In this document: piece after piece, positions 1-7,397 of the stretch
Numbering within the stretch: the stretch's first letter is position 1
Layout of the letters: every line of letters begins with the position of its first letter
Origin: Lachnospiraceae bacterium UBA2868
GTDB lineage: Bacteria; Bacillota_A; Clostridia; Lachnospirales; Lachnospiraceae
Reading direction: 5' to 3'
Length of the DNA stretch: 10,986 bases
Assembly (NCBI GenBank): GCA_002350465.1
Contig: DEEW01000174.1
Coordinates: 1 to 10,986 of the forward strand
The notes under the pieces: generated by a model
Database searches by the model: none
The model's input: only the letters and a program-made list of their open reading frames with translations
What the model was told of the DNA's origin: nothing
Translations under genes and position numbers: made by a program

Positions 1-936
1 TATATAGGACGCATTTCCCATATAATAGTCAACAAGCTCCCTTACCTGCCTCTTTCCCTCTTCGGAATAGACAGCCTCTCCCGCACGCTGGACTATATAC
101 GGAGCTCCGTTATATTTGGTGGCATGCCTTCTTGCCCACAGTGAATTGAGTGATACCCCTCCTCTTACAAGTTCCTTCGGCACTACCGCATATCCAAGGC
201 GAAGACCTGTAAATCCCGCATTTTTTGAAAAAGAACGAAGTTCTATGGCACATTCTTTTGCGCCTTTGCATTCGTATATGGAGTGAGGCACATCTTCCTC
301 ACTGATATAAGCCTCATAAGCCGCATCAAAGATTATCACAGCACCGCACCCGGCCGCATAATCAACCCACTGCTGAAGTTCCGCCTTCGTAAGCGCACTT
401 CCGGTAGGATTGTTCGGAGAACATATATAGATAATATCGTATTCCCTGTCCGGAACCCGTGGTTTGAAGCCGTTTTGTGCTTCACAGGGCAGATATGAGA
501 TCTGCCTTCCCGCCATCAGATTAGAATCAACATACACCGGGTATACCGGATCACACACAGCAACCGATGAGTCAGTCGAGAATATCTCCTGAATATTCCC
601 CGAATCCGGTTTTGCCCCGTCGGATACAAATATCTCATCCTCGTCTATATCGCAGCCTCTTAACCGGAAATCATTTTCACATATTGTCCTGCGCAGAAAA
701 TCATACCCTTTATCAGGCGCGTATCCCCTAAATGTACTCTCGTCTGCCATTTCATCCACAGCCGAATGAAGCGCCGATATGACAGCCTTCGGAAGCGGCC
801 TTGTAACATCACCTATCCCAAGTCTAATAACCTTCTTGTCGGGATGTTTTTCCGTAAAAGCAGAAACTTTCTTTGCTATCGTAGAAAACAGATAACTTCC
901 CTCAAGTCTGTTGTAATTGTCATTAATCTTAACCAT
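1..936 (-). CDS. dapL: LL-diaminopimelate aminotransferase, N-terminal 312 residues (3' end outside window)
   Basis: This is a PLP-dependent aminotransferase of fold type I. DapL converts tetrahydrodipicolinate to LL-diaminopimelate with glutamate as amino donor, feeding lysine and peptidoglycan synthesis in the cytoplasm. Translating the minus strand from ATG at 936 gives an open frame of 312 codons that runs off the left edge, so roughly 90 residues of a usual 400-410 are missing. Family marks are [12 protein letters not shown] (38-49), [10 protein letters not shown] (69-78), [27 protein letters not shown], the NNPTG motif (175-179), and [15 protein letters not shown] with the PLP-binding lysine at K238. 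A ribosome site (AGGAAAAA) precedes the ATG. It is the third gene of the glnA-like/ANTAR operon, 36 bases after the ANTAR stop codon. The match to DapL rather than a general class I/II aminotransferase is strong because the substrate-loop sequences are DapL-specific as I recall them. Confidence 0.93.
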   Translation of the reverse strand, partial: MVKINDNYNRLEGSYLFSTIAKKVSAFTEKHPDKKVIRLGIGDVTRPLPKAVISALHSAVDEMADESTFRGYAPDKGYDFLRRTICENDFRLRGCDIDEDEIFVSDGAKPDSGNIQEIFSTDSSVAVCDPVYPVYVDSNLMAGRQISYLPCEAQNGFKPRVPDREYDIIYICSPNNPTGSALTKAELQQWVDYAAGCGAVIIFDAAYEAYISEEDVPHSIYECKGAKECAIELRSFSKNAGFTGLRLGYAVVPKELVRGGVSLNSLWARRHATKYNGAPYIVQRAGEAVYSEEGKRQVRELVDYYMGNASYI

Positions 937-972
937 ATGATTTTTCCTGCCTTTTCCTAAGAGTCAATGCCT

Positions 973-1512
973 TTATTCATCGATCATGGAAATGATCATG
1001 TGCGCAGTTTCGCTTAGAGTCCTTCCCATATCCATACTGTTCTTCTGAAGATACCTGTATGCCTCCGGCTCGGTCATGTTGTTTCTTGCCATGAGAAGCA
1101 TCTTCGCCCTGTCTATTGTCTGCTTGTCAAGTGCCGATCTTGAAGGCGCTCTGCCTCGCCCTTTTTGCAGCGCTTCGGGCAGCAGCATTCGGGCGCTGTT
1201 AACAAGATCAGATGTCCTAAAGGGCATCTGAAGAACGATTATATTGCTCGAATACAGACCTAACTGTATATCTTTTGTCAGAAGCAGCATATTAAGCTTC
1301 GGCGGAAGATACCCGTGCAGTTCCTCATACCCCATATCCTTAAGCTTACGGGTACATATGATCAGACTTATGTCCATATCTTCGATCCTGCGCAGTATCT
1401 CAGAACCCGAAGAACATATAAGGGTATCCTCTCCTATCCCGCTCTGTCTGATGATAGATACGATCCGTTCCGAGTCTTCATGTTTGGGCATTGCCACGAT
1501 TATCGCGCCCAT
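973..1512 (-). CDS. ANTAR-domain RNA-binding antiterminator with degenerate receiver domain
   Basis: The protein has 179 residues. The N-terminal part (about 1-112) has receiver-like alternation of strands and helices, but the phosphoacceptor position reads ICTRKLKDM with no aspartate, and the usual conserved lysine is replaced around QMPFR. It is therefore a pseudo-receiver, as in AmiR. Residues about 120-176 form the ANTAR domain: an RAKMLLMARNNMTEPEAYRYL helix pair followed by an RTLSETAHMII helix. ANTAR domains bind paired hairpins in mRNA leaders and prevent terminator formation. In clostridia a similar protein (NitR) is encoded just downstream of glnA. Here the gene starts 18 bases after the glnA-like stop codon, with a good AAGGAGA ribosome site. 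Its likely target is the terminator hairpin in the glnA-like leader at 2845-2878. With no phosphoacceptor visible, activity is probably set by protein partners or ligands; this last point is inference. Confidence 0.9.
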   Translation of the reverse strand: MGAIIVAMPKHEDSERIVSIIRQSGIGEDTLICSSGSEILRRIEDMDISLIICTRKLKDMGYEELHGYLPPKLNMLLLTKDIQLGLYSSNIIVLQMPFRTSDLVNSARMLLPEALQKGRGRAPSRSALDKQTIDRAKMLLMARNNMTEPEAYRYLQKNSMDMGRTLSETAHMIISMIDE

Positions 1513-1530
1513 CGGATCTCCTTACGAATC

Positions 1531-2817
1531 TTACAGTTTTGCCAGATAATTACGAATTTCCCACTCTGTTACCTCAGAGATAAAATCATGCCATTCATCA
1601 CCTTTGATCTTAGTGTAGATATCCGTAAAATCACTGCCTAAAGCATTTTTTACGACATCATCTTTTTGAAGTTCATCCAAAGCTTCCTTAAGATCATCGG
1701 GAAGATGTCCGAATGAGCCGGCGCCTGCAGCAGTCATCTCTTCTCCCGGAGAAACCTTCCGGTTTAGCCCGTCAAGCCCCGCTGCAAAGCATGTGGCAAA
1801 GAGCAGATACGGATTGGCCGCACCGTCGGGGAACCGCATCTCGACCTTGACATCATCCGGTTCCGTTTCAATATTAACGAGTGCCTTTTCTCCCTTTGAT
1901 GCCCAGTTGATCATATAGGGCGCATCAAGTCCCGACAGTAGACGCTTGTATGAGTTGACCGTCGGATTGGCGATGGCAGCAAGCCCTCTCGCATGCTCCA
2001 TTATTCCGCCGGCGAACCACATTGCCTCATCCGAAGGCATTCCGTCAGAATTCATGAAAACATTTTTTCCGTCCTTCATAAGTCTCAGCCGTATATGCAT
2101 TCCCGAGCCGGCAACACCCTGACGCGGCATGGGCATAAATGTTGCATACAATCCGAATCTCTTGGCGATGGATCTGACCGCAAACTTGAAGGTCTGTATG
2201 GAATCCGCCATTACAAATGCATCGTCCTCTTTGAAATCAATTTCATGCTGCGCAGGAGCATGCTCATGATGAGATGACTCTATCTCAAAACCCATCTCCT
2301 CAAGCATCAGAACTATATCTCTTCTTGCGTTTTCACCGAAGTCCACAGGTCCTACATCCATGTATTCAGCCAGCTCATGGGAGGTAGTGGTGGGAAGCCC
2401 GTTTTCATCTGTGTGGAACAGGAAGAATTCACACTCCGGATCGACTATCAGACTGTATCCGGACTCCTTCGCTTTTTCAACCGTTTTCCTTAATATGTAT
2501 CTGGGCGCATTTTCAAAAGGAGTGCCGTCCTCAAGATGAATGTCACAGTATATCTTGGCAACCTTGCCCTGCTGGGGTCTCCACGGAAGTATCCTGAAAG
2601 TGTCGAGATCCGGATACAGATACAGCTTGTCATCAAGGTCATATCTGTTACCGTAAACAGCAGCTCCGTAAAAAGAATACCTGTTGGCAAACACCTTGCT
2701 CATCTGTCCGGGTGTAACCGCTATATTCTTAAGTTTTCCGAAGATATCAGTGAACTGGAGCCTTATGAACTCCACTCCCTCTTCGTCGATCATGCTCAGT
2801 ATGTCTTCTTTTTTCAT
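1531..2817 (-). CDS. Divergent type I glutamine synthetase family protein
   Basis: This 428-residue GlnA-fold protein contains the N-terminal beta-grasp domain and the full catalytic domain; ordinary GSI is about 440-470 residues. Retained metal or substrate residues are E128 and E130 (PECEFF), E185 (HHE), E192 (QHE), H241 (GSGMH), R292 (SYKRL), and E326 and R328 (EMRFPD). Changed sites, aligned from memory to Salmonella GlnA, are: the FDGSS loop is FYGAA, so catalytic D50 is Y50 and S53 is A53; the flap glutamate E327 is D298; NRS is GEK, so R339 is E310; and IRIP is VNIE, so R344 is N315. The position after H241 is R243, where Firmicute enzymes have N. The fold and ATP/glutamate frame look intact, but the ammonium site is altered, so it may ligate another amine to glutamate or act as a sensor. 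The start is fixed by AAGGAGA five bases upstream. It is the first gene of the operon with the ANTAR gene and dapL. I leave the symbol blank because glutamine synthesis is not assured. Confidence 0.88.
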   Translation of the reverse strand: MKKEDILSMIDEEGVEFIRLQFTDIFGKLKNIAVTPGQMSKVFANRYSFYGAAVYGNRYDLDDKLYLYPDLDTFRILPWRPQQGKVAKIYCDIHLEDGTPFENAPRYILRKTVEKAKESGYSLIVDPECEFFLFHTDENGLPTTTSHELAEYMDVGPVDFGENARRDIVLMLEEMGFEIESSHHEHAPAQHEIDFKEDDAFVMADSIQTFKFAVRSIAKRFGLYATFMPMPRQGVAGSGMHIRLRLMKDGKNVFMNSDGMPSDEAMWFAGGIMEHARGLAAIANPTVNSYKRLLSGLDAPYMINWASKGEKALVNIETEPDDVKVEMRFPDGAANPYLLFATCFAAGLDGLNRKVSPGEEMTAAGAGSFGHLPDDLKEALDELQKDDVVKNALGSDFTDIYTKIKGDEWHDFISEVTEWEIRNYLAKL

Positions 2818-2844
2818 TGCAGTCTCCTTCCGGAATTTTTGCTT

Positions 2845-2878
2845 AAAAAAGCGTCATGAAATAATCCATGACGCCTTT
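2845..2878 (-). terminator. Intrinsic terminator / attenuator in the glnA-like leader
   Basis: On the minus strand an exact 8-bp stem, GCGTCATG (2867-2874) with CATGACGC (2851-2858), closes an 8-base loop and is followed directly by six T (2845-2850). The three A and one G upstream of the stem can pair with the T run to lengthen it to 12 bp. The hairpin lies after the -10 box of the glnA-like promoter and before that gene's ribosome site, so it would stop most new transcripts as well as read-through from the upstream gene. With an ANTAR antiterminator encoded in the same operon, the natural reading is transcription attenuation relieved by that protein. I did not find the standard ANTAR pair of hairpins with A1/G4 hexaloops; the innermost six loop bases are ATTATT, which have A1 but not G4. 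Confidence 0.85.
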
Positions 2879-2889
2879 GTCCGACAGTT

Positions 2890-2918
2890 ATTATAAAATA
2901 TATTCACACGGGTTACAA
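2890..2918 (-). promoter_or_regulatory. Promoter of the glnA-like/ANTAR/dapL operon
   Basis: On the minus strand the -35 box is TTGTAA (2913-2918), the spacer is exactly 17 bp, and the -10 box is a perfect TATAAT (2890-2895). The -35 box begins only six bases after the stop codon of the large permease-signalling gene. Transcription would start near 2880-2884, giving a leader of about 65 bases that is almost entirely the terminator hairpin plus ribosome site. Confidence 0.78.
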
Positions 2919-2924
2919 GATAAA

Positions 2925-5900
2925 TCATGAATAAACTTTTCCGCCGGTTTTCTGTGGCGATATTCCTATTACCACATGATTTTCATCTCTGTTTCTTGTA
3001 TGAATAGTACGCATTACATATGGTTGCAGTTCATTCTTAATTTTCTTACTGTACAGTATCTCGCAAACCTCCGACGATCCTGCCCATTGCACAAGATTAT
3101 CCTTTGCAAGAGTTGCCAGAAGTCTCTCCCGATCCTCATCCGCCACATGCTTTGTTATCTCTCCTATGCCGGTTTCATAGAACGACGAGCCGTCGGCCTT
3201 AAGCTGCAGTTCGCCTCTCGGTCCCGAATAGAATTCAAGGTAGCAGTCTGACAAGGTATCAATATTGTAAATGCGTTCAAAATCATTTGTAAGAGCCTTG
3301 GAGATGCTTGTGTGATTCCTGCGCTCCTCAGGCAGCTGAGGCATTTTTATATGGCTTCTTTCCTCAAGGAGCGGTGTAAATTCCTCTTTCGGAAGGGGTT
3401 TGGAGAAATAATAACCCTGGACAATATCACATCCCATTGCTTTAAGGGTCAGATACTGCTCTTCGGTTTCAACACCCTCCGCAATCACAGGCACATTCAG
3501 ATAATCGGCAATATCTATGATAAGCTCTATCATCCTCATATCCCGATTTTCGCCGAATGCATTTCTAACAAAGGACATATCGAGCTTTAACACGTCTATG
3601 GGAAGATTGGACAGCATACCCAGAGACGAATAGCCTGTTCCGAAATCATCCATCTCGATCCGAAATCCCATATCCATGCCCCTGAGCTCACCCGCCATGG
3701 AAATGATCTGCTCCGAATCTCCGGTGTAAGCGCTCTCGGTGATCTCAAGAATGATATCATCGGCCGTAAGAGAAAATCTCTCCATGATCTCCTTGAATAT
3801 ACCCTTAAGATCCGGCATCAGCATATCTATTCTCGACACATTAACCGATATAGGAACGGAAAATCCGCAGTCATCCTTGCATTTTCTGATATATTCCGCA
3901 GTCTCGTTCCATACAAACCGGTCGAGCTCCAGGATCAGTCCGTGTTCCTCAAGAAGCGGTATAAACAGTCCCGGACTTATCATACCAAGTTCCGGATGAA
4001 TCCAACGCACAAGAGCTTCCGCACTTGAGAGGATGGGCTTCTTATGCCTGATATCAAACTTCGGCTGGAAGTACACGGTAAAATCCCTGTTATCAAGTCC
4101 GGCTCTGAAGTCCTCAAGAAGACGCTCCCTGAACATCATCTCCTTGTGCATATCCTCATCGTATCTGCCTATGGCATTTATGTAGTCGCCCCGTACATTA
4201 CTTGCAGCCATCTTGGCACGGTCAAAGCGTCTTTCTATATCTATGGATTTGTCCACGTTATAGTAGACTCCCAGCCTCAGGCGTACGATCCGGTCGGAAA
4301 CGGATGTATCCATTCCGTCGGGAAGTTCCAGCCCGTCGCAAAGCTTGTCGGACAGTCGTTCCAGAACATCCGTATAATCATCAGAATGGGGTGTGTACAG
4401 ACAGAATACGTCGGCACTCTGACGGCAGGTAACACCTCCGAGCTTTCTGGCCTGCTGCCGTACCCTCTCACCTACACGTCTAAGCAGCATGTCGCCGAAA
4501 GCTTTGCCGTACCGCTCGTTGATCATATGGAATCTGTTGATATCAACAACAACCGCATCCATTGGATTGTCCGGATAATGCTGGTCGAACAGTTTGACGT
4601 TGCGCTGGAAATAATCGGTAGTAAACAGATTCGTAAGGCTGTCTCTCTGAGTGGAGCTAATAATACTCCTGTCTTCATAGAGCTCTATACACTTGTTGAT
4701 TCTCGCCTTGATAACCTCAGGCAGCGGATAAGGTTTGGGGATAAAATCAGCCGCACCAAGCTTTAAGCATTCCACTTCGGAGTTCTGATCCGATGTCAGT
4801 ACAATAACCGGTATGATCCTGAACTCCGGATCCTCCTTCAGTCTGCCAAGGAGTTCCACTCCTCCCATTTTGGGCATCATAATGTCAAGCATTACAAGGG
4901 CAATATCTTCCCTGTGCTCAACCAGTTTTTCAAGTGCATCCTCACCGTCCGAAGCGTACAGCACTTCGTAATCATCCTCGATCATGTTGCCGAGAAGCTG
5001 CTGGTTGATCAGTTCATCATCAACGATCAGAATGCTTCTTCTGACATTCAGAATAACACTCTCATCTATGAATCCCTCAGGAAGCGATGATACGGAAGTG
5101 TTCTCAGGTACGGTCTGTGCCTCATCATCTCTTGACGCGGCTCCAAGACTCTTTAAGAGTTTCTTTTCTTCATACATCTTCTTGTCGGCTCTGTTGAAGA
5201 CGTTATTGACCTCAAAATCAATGTCGGGGATATAATCCGAGATACCGCCCGAAACAACAGCGCCGCCGTTTGTTATATGGTCTTTGGATCTCTCATGCAA
5301 TATACGCATAAGTTCTCCCCTGATGCTGTAATCCCTTCCGGATACGATCACCAGGAATTCGTCTCCCCCCACTCTGTATATAGGACTGTGCTGGAATATC
5401 TCTCCGATCATCCTTGCGGACGCAATGATGTATTCATCCCCTGCCTTGTGTCCGAGTGTATCGTTGACCTTTTTCAGGCCGTTTAGATCGCAGACGACAA
5501 TCGCAAAATTCCTGACGGTTCCCGCAAGAATCGTTTCGTTGATCTCCTTCTCCCGGACAAAATAGGCATGCTTGTTCCTGACTCCCGTCATGGAATCGGT
5601 ATTGGCTCTCATCTCGCTTTCGAGGGATCGTTTCGACATATATGTATGATTGGTAAGCATTACGGCAAGGACAAACGCAAAAACGATCATGGTGATGAAC
5701 ACAACATTTGTCGTGATGTTCTCCCTCATAGCGAACTGGCTTTCAATAAACGCCTCTACTTCCGCAGCTTCAACGCTGTCGGCCTCCGCAATGCTCTCAT
5801 AATGCTCGAGAACAGCCGCCTTGGTGGAGTCATCCGTAGCAAGCATCGACTGTTTCATCCACACAAACGCCACAAAAAAGACAAGGCTCATAAGCGCTAC

Positions 5901-7316
5901 CCATACTATGGCCGATGAGCCGAAACGTTTCTCTGTATCTCTCTTCAATATGTACCTGAAATACGCAAAGCCGAGAACACTCCATACTATGAACAGCAGG
6001 AATGTTTCCTTTGAGATCGTGCTTCTCGTTACAATGTCGGGAATAAGCAGGTAACTGCCGAATACCGCCATCAGGACAAGTCCGATATAACCAAACCTCG
6101 CCTCGTTCTTATCTCCCGAATCCTTTGCAAGTTTAACCGCAGAAGCACAGGTAAGTGCATAGATAATAGTCGCTCCTATCGTGGTTACGTCCACAATCCA
6201 GCCTATTGCTGTTCTTCCCACAAAGGGAATAATTAATGATACAGCCCCAACAAGCACAACAGCCCTCTTCGGAATCCCGTTATCGTATATCCTGTCCAGT
6301 TTCCCCGGCAAAACCCTGTCCTTGGACAGAGAATAAAACAGTCTGCCGATAGCACTTATGTTGCCAAAAAGGCTTGTGATGACAAGGGACAGCAGGACAA
6401 GCATCAGTATATACACACCACTGTCTCCCATATAGTAATGTGCCGCATAAAAAGGCGGAAGAGCTTCTATTCCGCTAAGATTGCCGATATCCGCAATATA
6501 CTCAGTCCAGTTTGAATACCTGTCGGGATATGCGGTAACGGACATAAGAGTAATCATTATATACAAGGCAAGCGTTATTGTTACCGATACTGTAAAAATC
6601 CTGCCAAGCTTTCGTCTGTCGAATGTAAACTCCTCAGTAAAATGCGAGATATTCTCAAACCCGATAAAAGCCCATGGTGAGATAACGGCTATCTCCACAA
6701 TCTGCTTTACGGCATTTGTATCTTCGATAAAATAGGGCTTTCCCACAATGCCTCCGCCGGACAGTGCCGACACAAAGCAAACCGCTATTCCAAGTATAAG
6801 TATTCCGGCGAGAACAACCATAACCGTATCAACCGCACGCTTGAAATTGGCGCAGATAAGTGTAGCCACTGCCGTAGCCGCAATCGACAGAAGTATTTCA
6901 CCGAAATAAACGTCATATCCGAAAATCGTATAAAGTTTTCCTACCTTGAACAGTCCCCCCAGAAATATACGCCCGAAGAGAGGAAGTGATGTGATATTGG
7001 CCCATAGTATCGCCAGATACGTCATGGCCAGAAACCATGCTGACAGAAATCCGTAGTCGTATCCCAGCACTTCTTTGGAGTAACTGTATGCTCCTCCTGC
7101 CTCGGGATACATCCTCATCAGATATGTGTAGCTCCGGCTGATAATAAGCATTGCTACTGCGCCGATGATAAGGCCCAGCACACTGCCTGCCGGTCCGGCA
7201 CCTGCCAGATATGTATTACATGTTACAACAAGGGAGCCCCATCCGATGCTTGTGCCTATGGAAAATGCAAGCGCAGCAAGCGGCGACATATGCTTTTTCA
7301 GTTGATTTTCATTCAT
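2925..7316 (-). CDS. APC-family amino acid permease fused to GGDEF-REC-GGDEF-EAL-PAS c-di-GMP signalling module
   Basis: I take ATG at 7316 as the start (1463 residues), because AGAGGG lies 8 bases upstream; the in-frame GTG at 7325 overlaps that site. Residues 8-455 are a 12-helix APC permease, with the helix-1 motif GTSIGWGSLVV and FENISHFTEEF in helix 6. Two further helices (about 467-487 and 537-556) flank an acidic outside loop. GGDEF domain 1 (about 570-715) is intact (D610, GGDEF 650-654) with no RxxD inhibitory site. A receiver (760-878) has D766/D767, phosphoacceptor D811, T841 and K861. GGDEF domain 2 (887-1050) has SADVF (967-971) in place of GGDEF and is probably inactive. The EAL domain (1072-1315) keeps E1100, N1159, E1191, D1223/D1224, K1244, E1280 and Q1300, so it is probably an active c-di-GMP phosphodiesterase. 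Residues about 335-1453 from the end region, specifically 1335-1453, form a PAS-like tail. The likely role is membrane sensing or uptake of an amino acid linked to c-di-GMP level; the ligand is unknown. Confidence 0.92.
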   Translation of the reverse strand: MNENQLKKHMSPLAALAFSIGTSIGWGSLVVTCNTYLAGAGPAGSVLGLIIGAVAMLIISRSYTYLMRMYPEAGGAYSYSKEVLGYDYGFLSAWFLAMTYLAILWANITSLPLFGRIFLGGLFKVGKLYTIFGYDVYFGEILLSIAATAVATLICANFKRAVDTVMVVLAGILILGIAVCFVSALSGGGIVGKPYFIEDTNAVKQIVEIAVISPWAFIGFENISHFTEEFTFDRRKLGRIFTVSVTITLALYIMITLMSVTAYPDRYSNWTEYIADIGNLSGIEALPPFYAAHYYMGDSGVYILMLVLLSLVITSLFGNISAIGRLFYSLSKDRVLPGKLDRIYDNGIPKRAVVLVGAVSLIIPFVGRTAIGWIVDVTTIGATIIYALTCASAVKLAKDSGDKNEARFGYIGLVLMAVFGSYLLIPDIVTRSTISKETFLLFIVWSVLGFAYFRYILKRDTEKRFGSSAIVWVALMSLVFFVAFVWMKQSMLATDDSTKAAVLEHYESIAEADSVEAAEVEAFIESQFAMRENITTNVVFITMIVFAFVLAVMLTNHTYMSKRSLESEMRANTDSMTGVRNKHAYFVREKEINETILAGTVRNFAIVVCDLNGLKKVNDTLGHKAGDEYIIASARMIGEIFQHSPIYRVGGDEFLVIVSGRDYSIRGELMRILHERSKDHITNGGAVVSGGISDYIPDIDFEVNNVFNRADKKMYEEKKLLKSLGAASRDDEAQTVPENTSVSSLPEGFIDESVILNVRRSILIVDDELINQQLLGNMIEDDYEVLYASDGEDALEKLVEHREDIALVMLDIMMPKMGGVELLGRLKEDPEFRIIPVIVLTSDQNSEVECLKLGAADFIPKPYPLPEVIKARINKCIELYEDRSIISSTQRDSLTNLFTTDYFQRNVKLFDQHYPDNPMDAVVVDINRFHMINERYGKAFGDMLLRRVGERVRQQARKLGGVTCRQSADVFCLYTPHSDDYTDVLERLSDKLCDGLELPDGMDTSVSDRIVRLRLGVYYNVDKSIDIERRFDRAKMAASNVRGDYINAIGRYDEDMHKEMMFRERLLEDFRAGLDNRDFTVYFQPKFDIRHKKPILSSAEALVRWIHPELGMISPGLFIPLLEEHGLILELDRFVWNETAEYIRKCKDDCGFSVPISVNVSRIDMLMPDLKGIFKEIMERFSLTADDIILEITESAYTGDSEQIISMAGELRGMDMGFRIEMDDFGTGYSSLGMLSNLPIDVLKLDMSFVRNAFGENRDMRMIELIIDIADYLNVPVIAEGVETEEQYLTLKAMGCDIVQGYYFSKPLPKEEFTPLLEERSHIKMPQLPEERRNHTSISKALTNDFERIYNIDTLSDCYLEFYSGPRGELQLKADGSSFYETGIGEITKHVADEDRERLLATLAKDNLVQWAGSSEVCEILYSKKIKNELQPYVMRTIHTRNRDENHVVIGISPQKTGGKVYS

Positions 7317-7324
7317 ACCGTGCA

Positions 7325-7330
7325 CCCTCT
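7325..7330 (-). promoter_or_regulatory. Ribosome binding site that sets the start of the permease-signalling gene
   Basis: AGAGGG on the minus strand ends 8 bases before ATG at 7316. The alternative GTG at 7325 begins on the last base of this site and could not be served by it. This favours the ATG start, which is three codons shorter. Confidence 0.7.
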
Positions 7331-7354
7331 GTTTTTACAGTACTTCAAATATTA

Positions 7355-7383
7355 ATAATAGCATTTCGTCCATCAAAAAACAA
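7355..7383 (-). promoter_or_regulatory. Probable promoter of the permease-signalling gene
   Basis: On the minus strand there is a weak -35 box TTGTTT (7378-7383), a 17-bp spacer, and a -10 box TATTAT (7355-7360) preceded by TGC, which makes it an extended -10. It lies in the 81-base gap between the MATE stop codon and the permease start. No convincing terminator separates the two genes, so read-through from the MATE operon is also possible. Confidence 0.6.
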
Positions 7384-7397
7384 TACGACAGCCTGTG

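Noticed and set aside
2860..2918. Canonical ANTAR two-hairpin recognition element
   Set aside because: Only one stable hairpin is present after the promoter and its loop lacks G at position 4; TGTCGGACA upstream cannot form a real loop.
4044..4766. Long plus-strand open frame of 240 codons
   Set aside because: It lies wholly opposite the REC/GGDEF/EAL part of the large gene, has no family resemblance and no ribosome site, and is explained as an antisense shadow of a conserved coding region.
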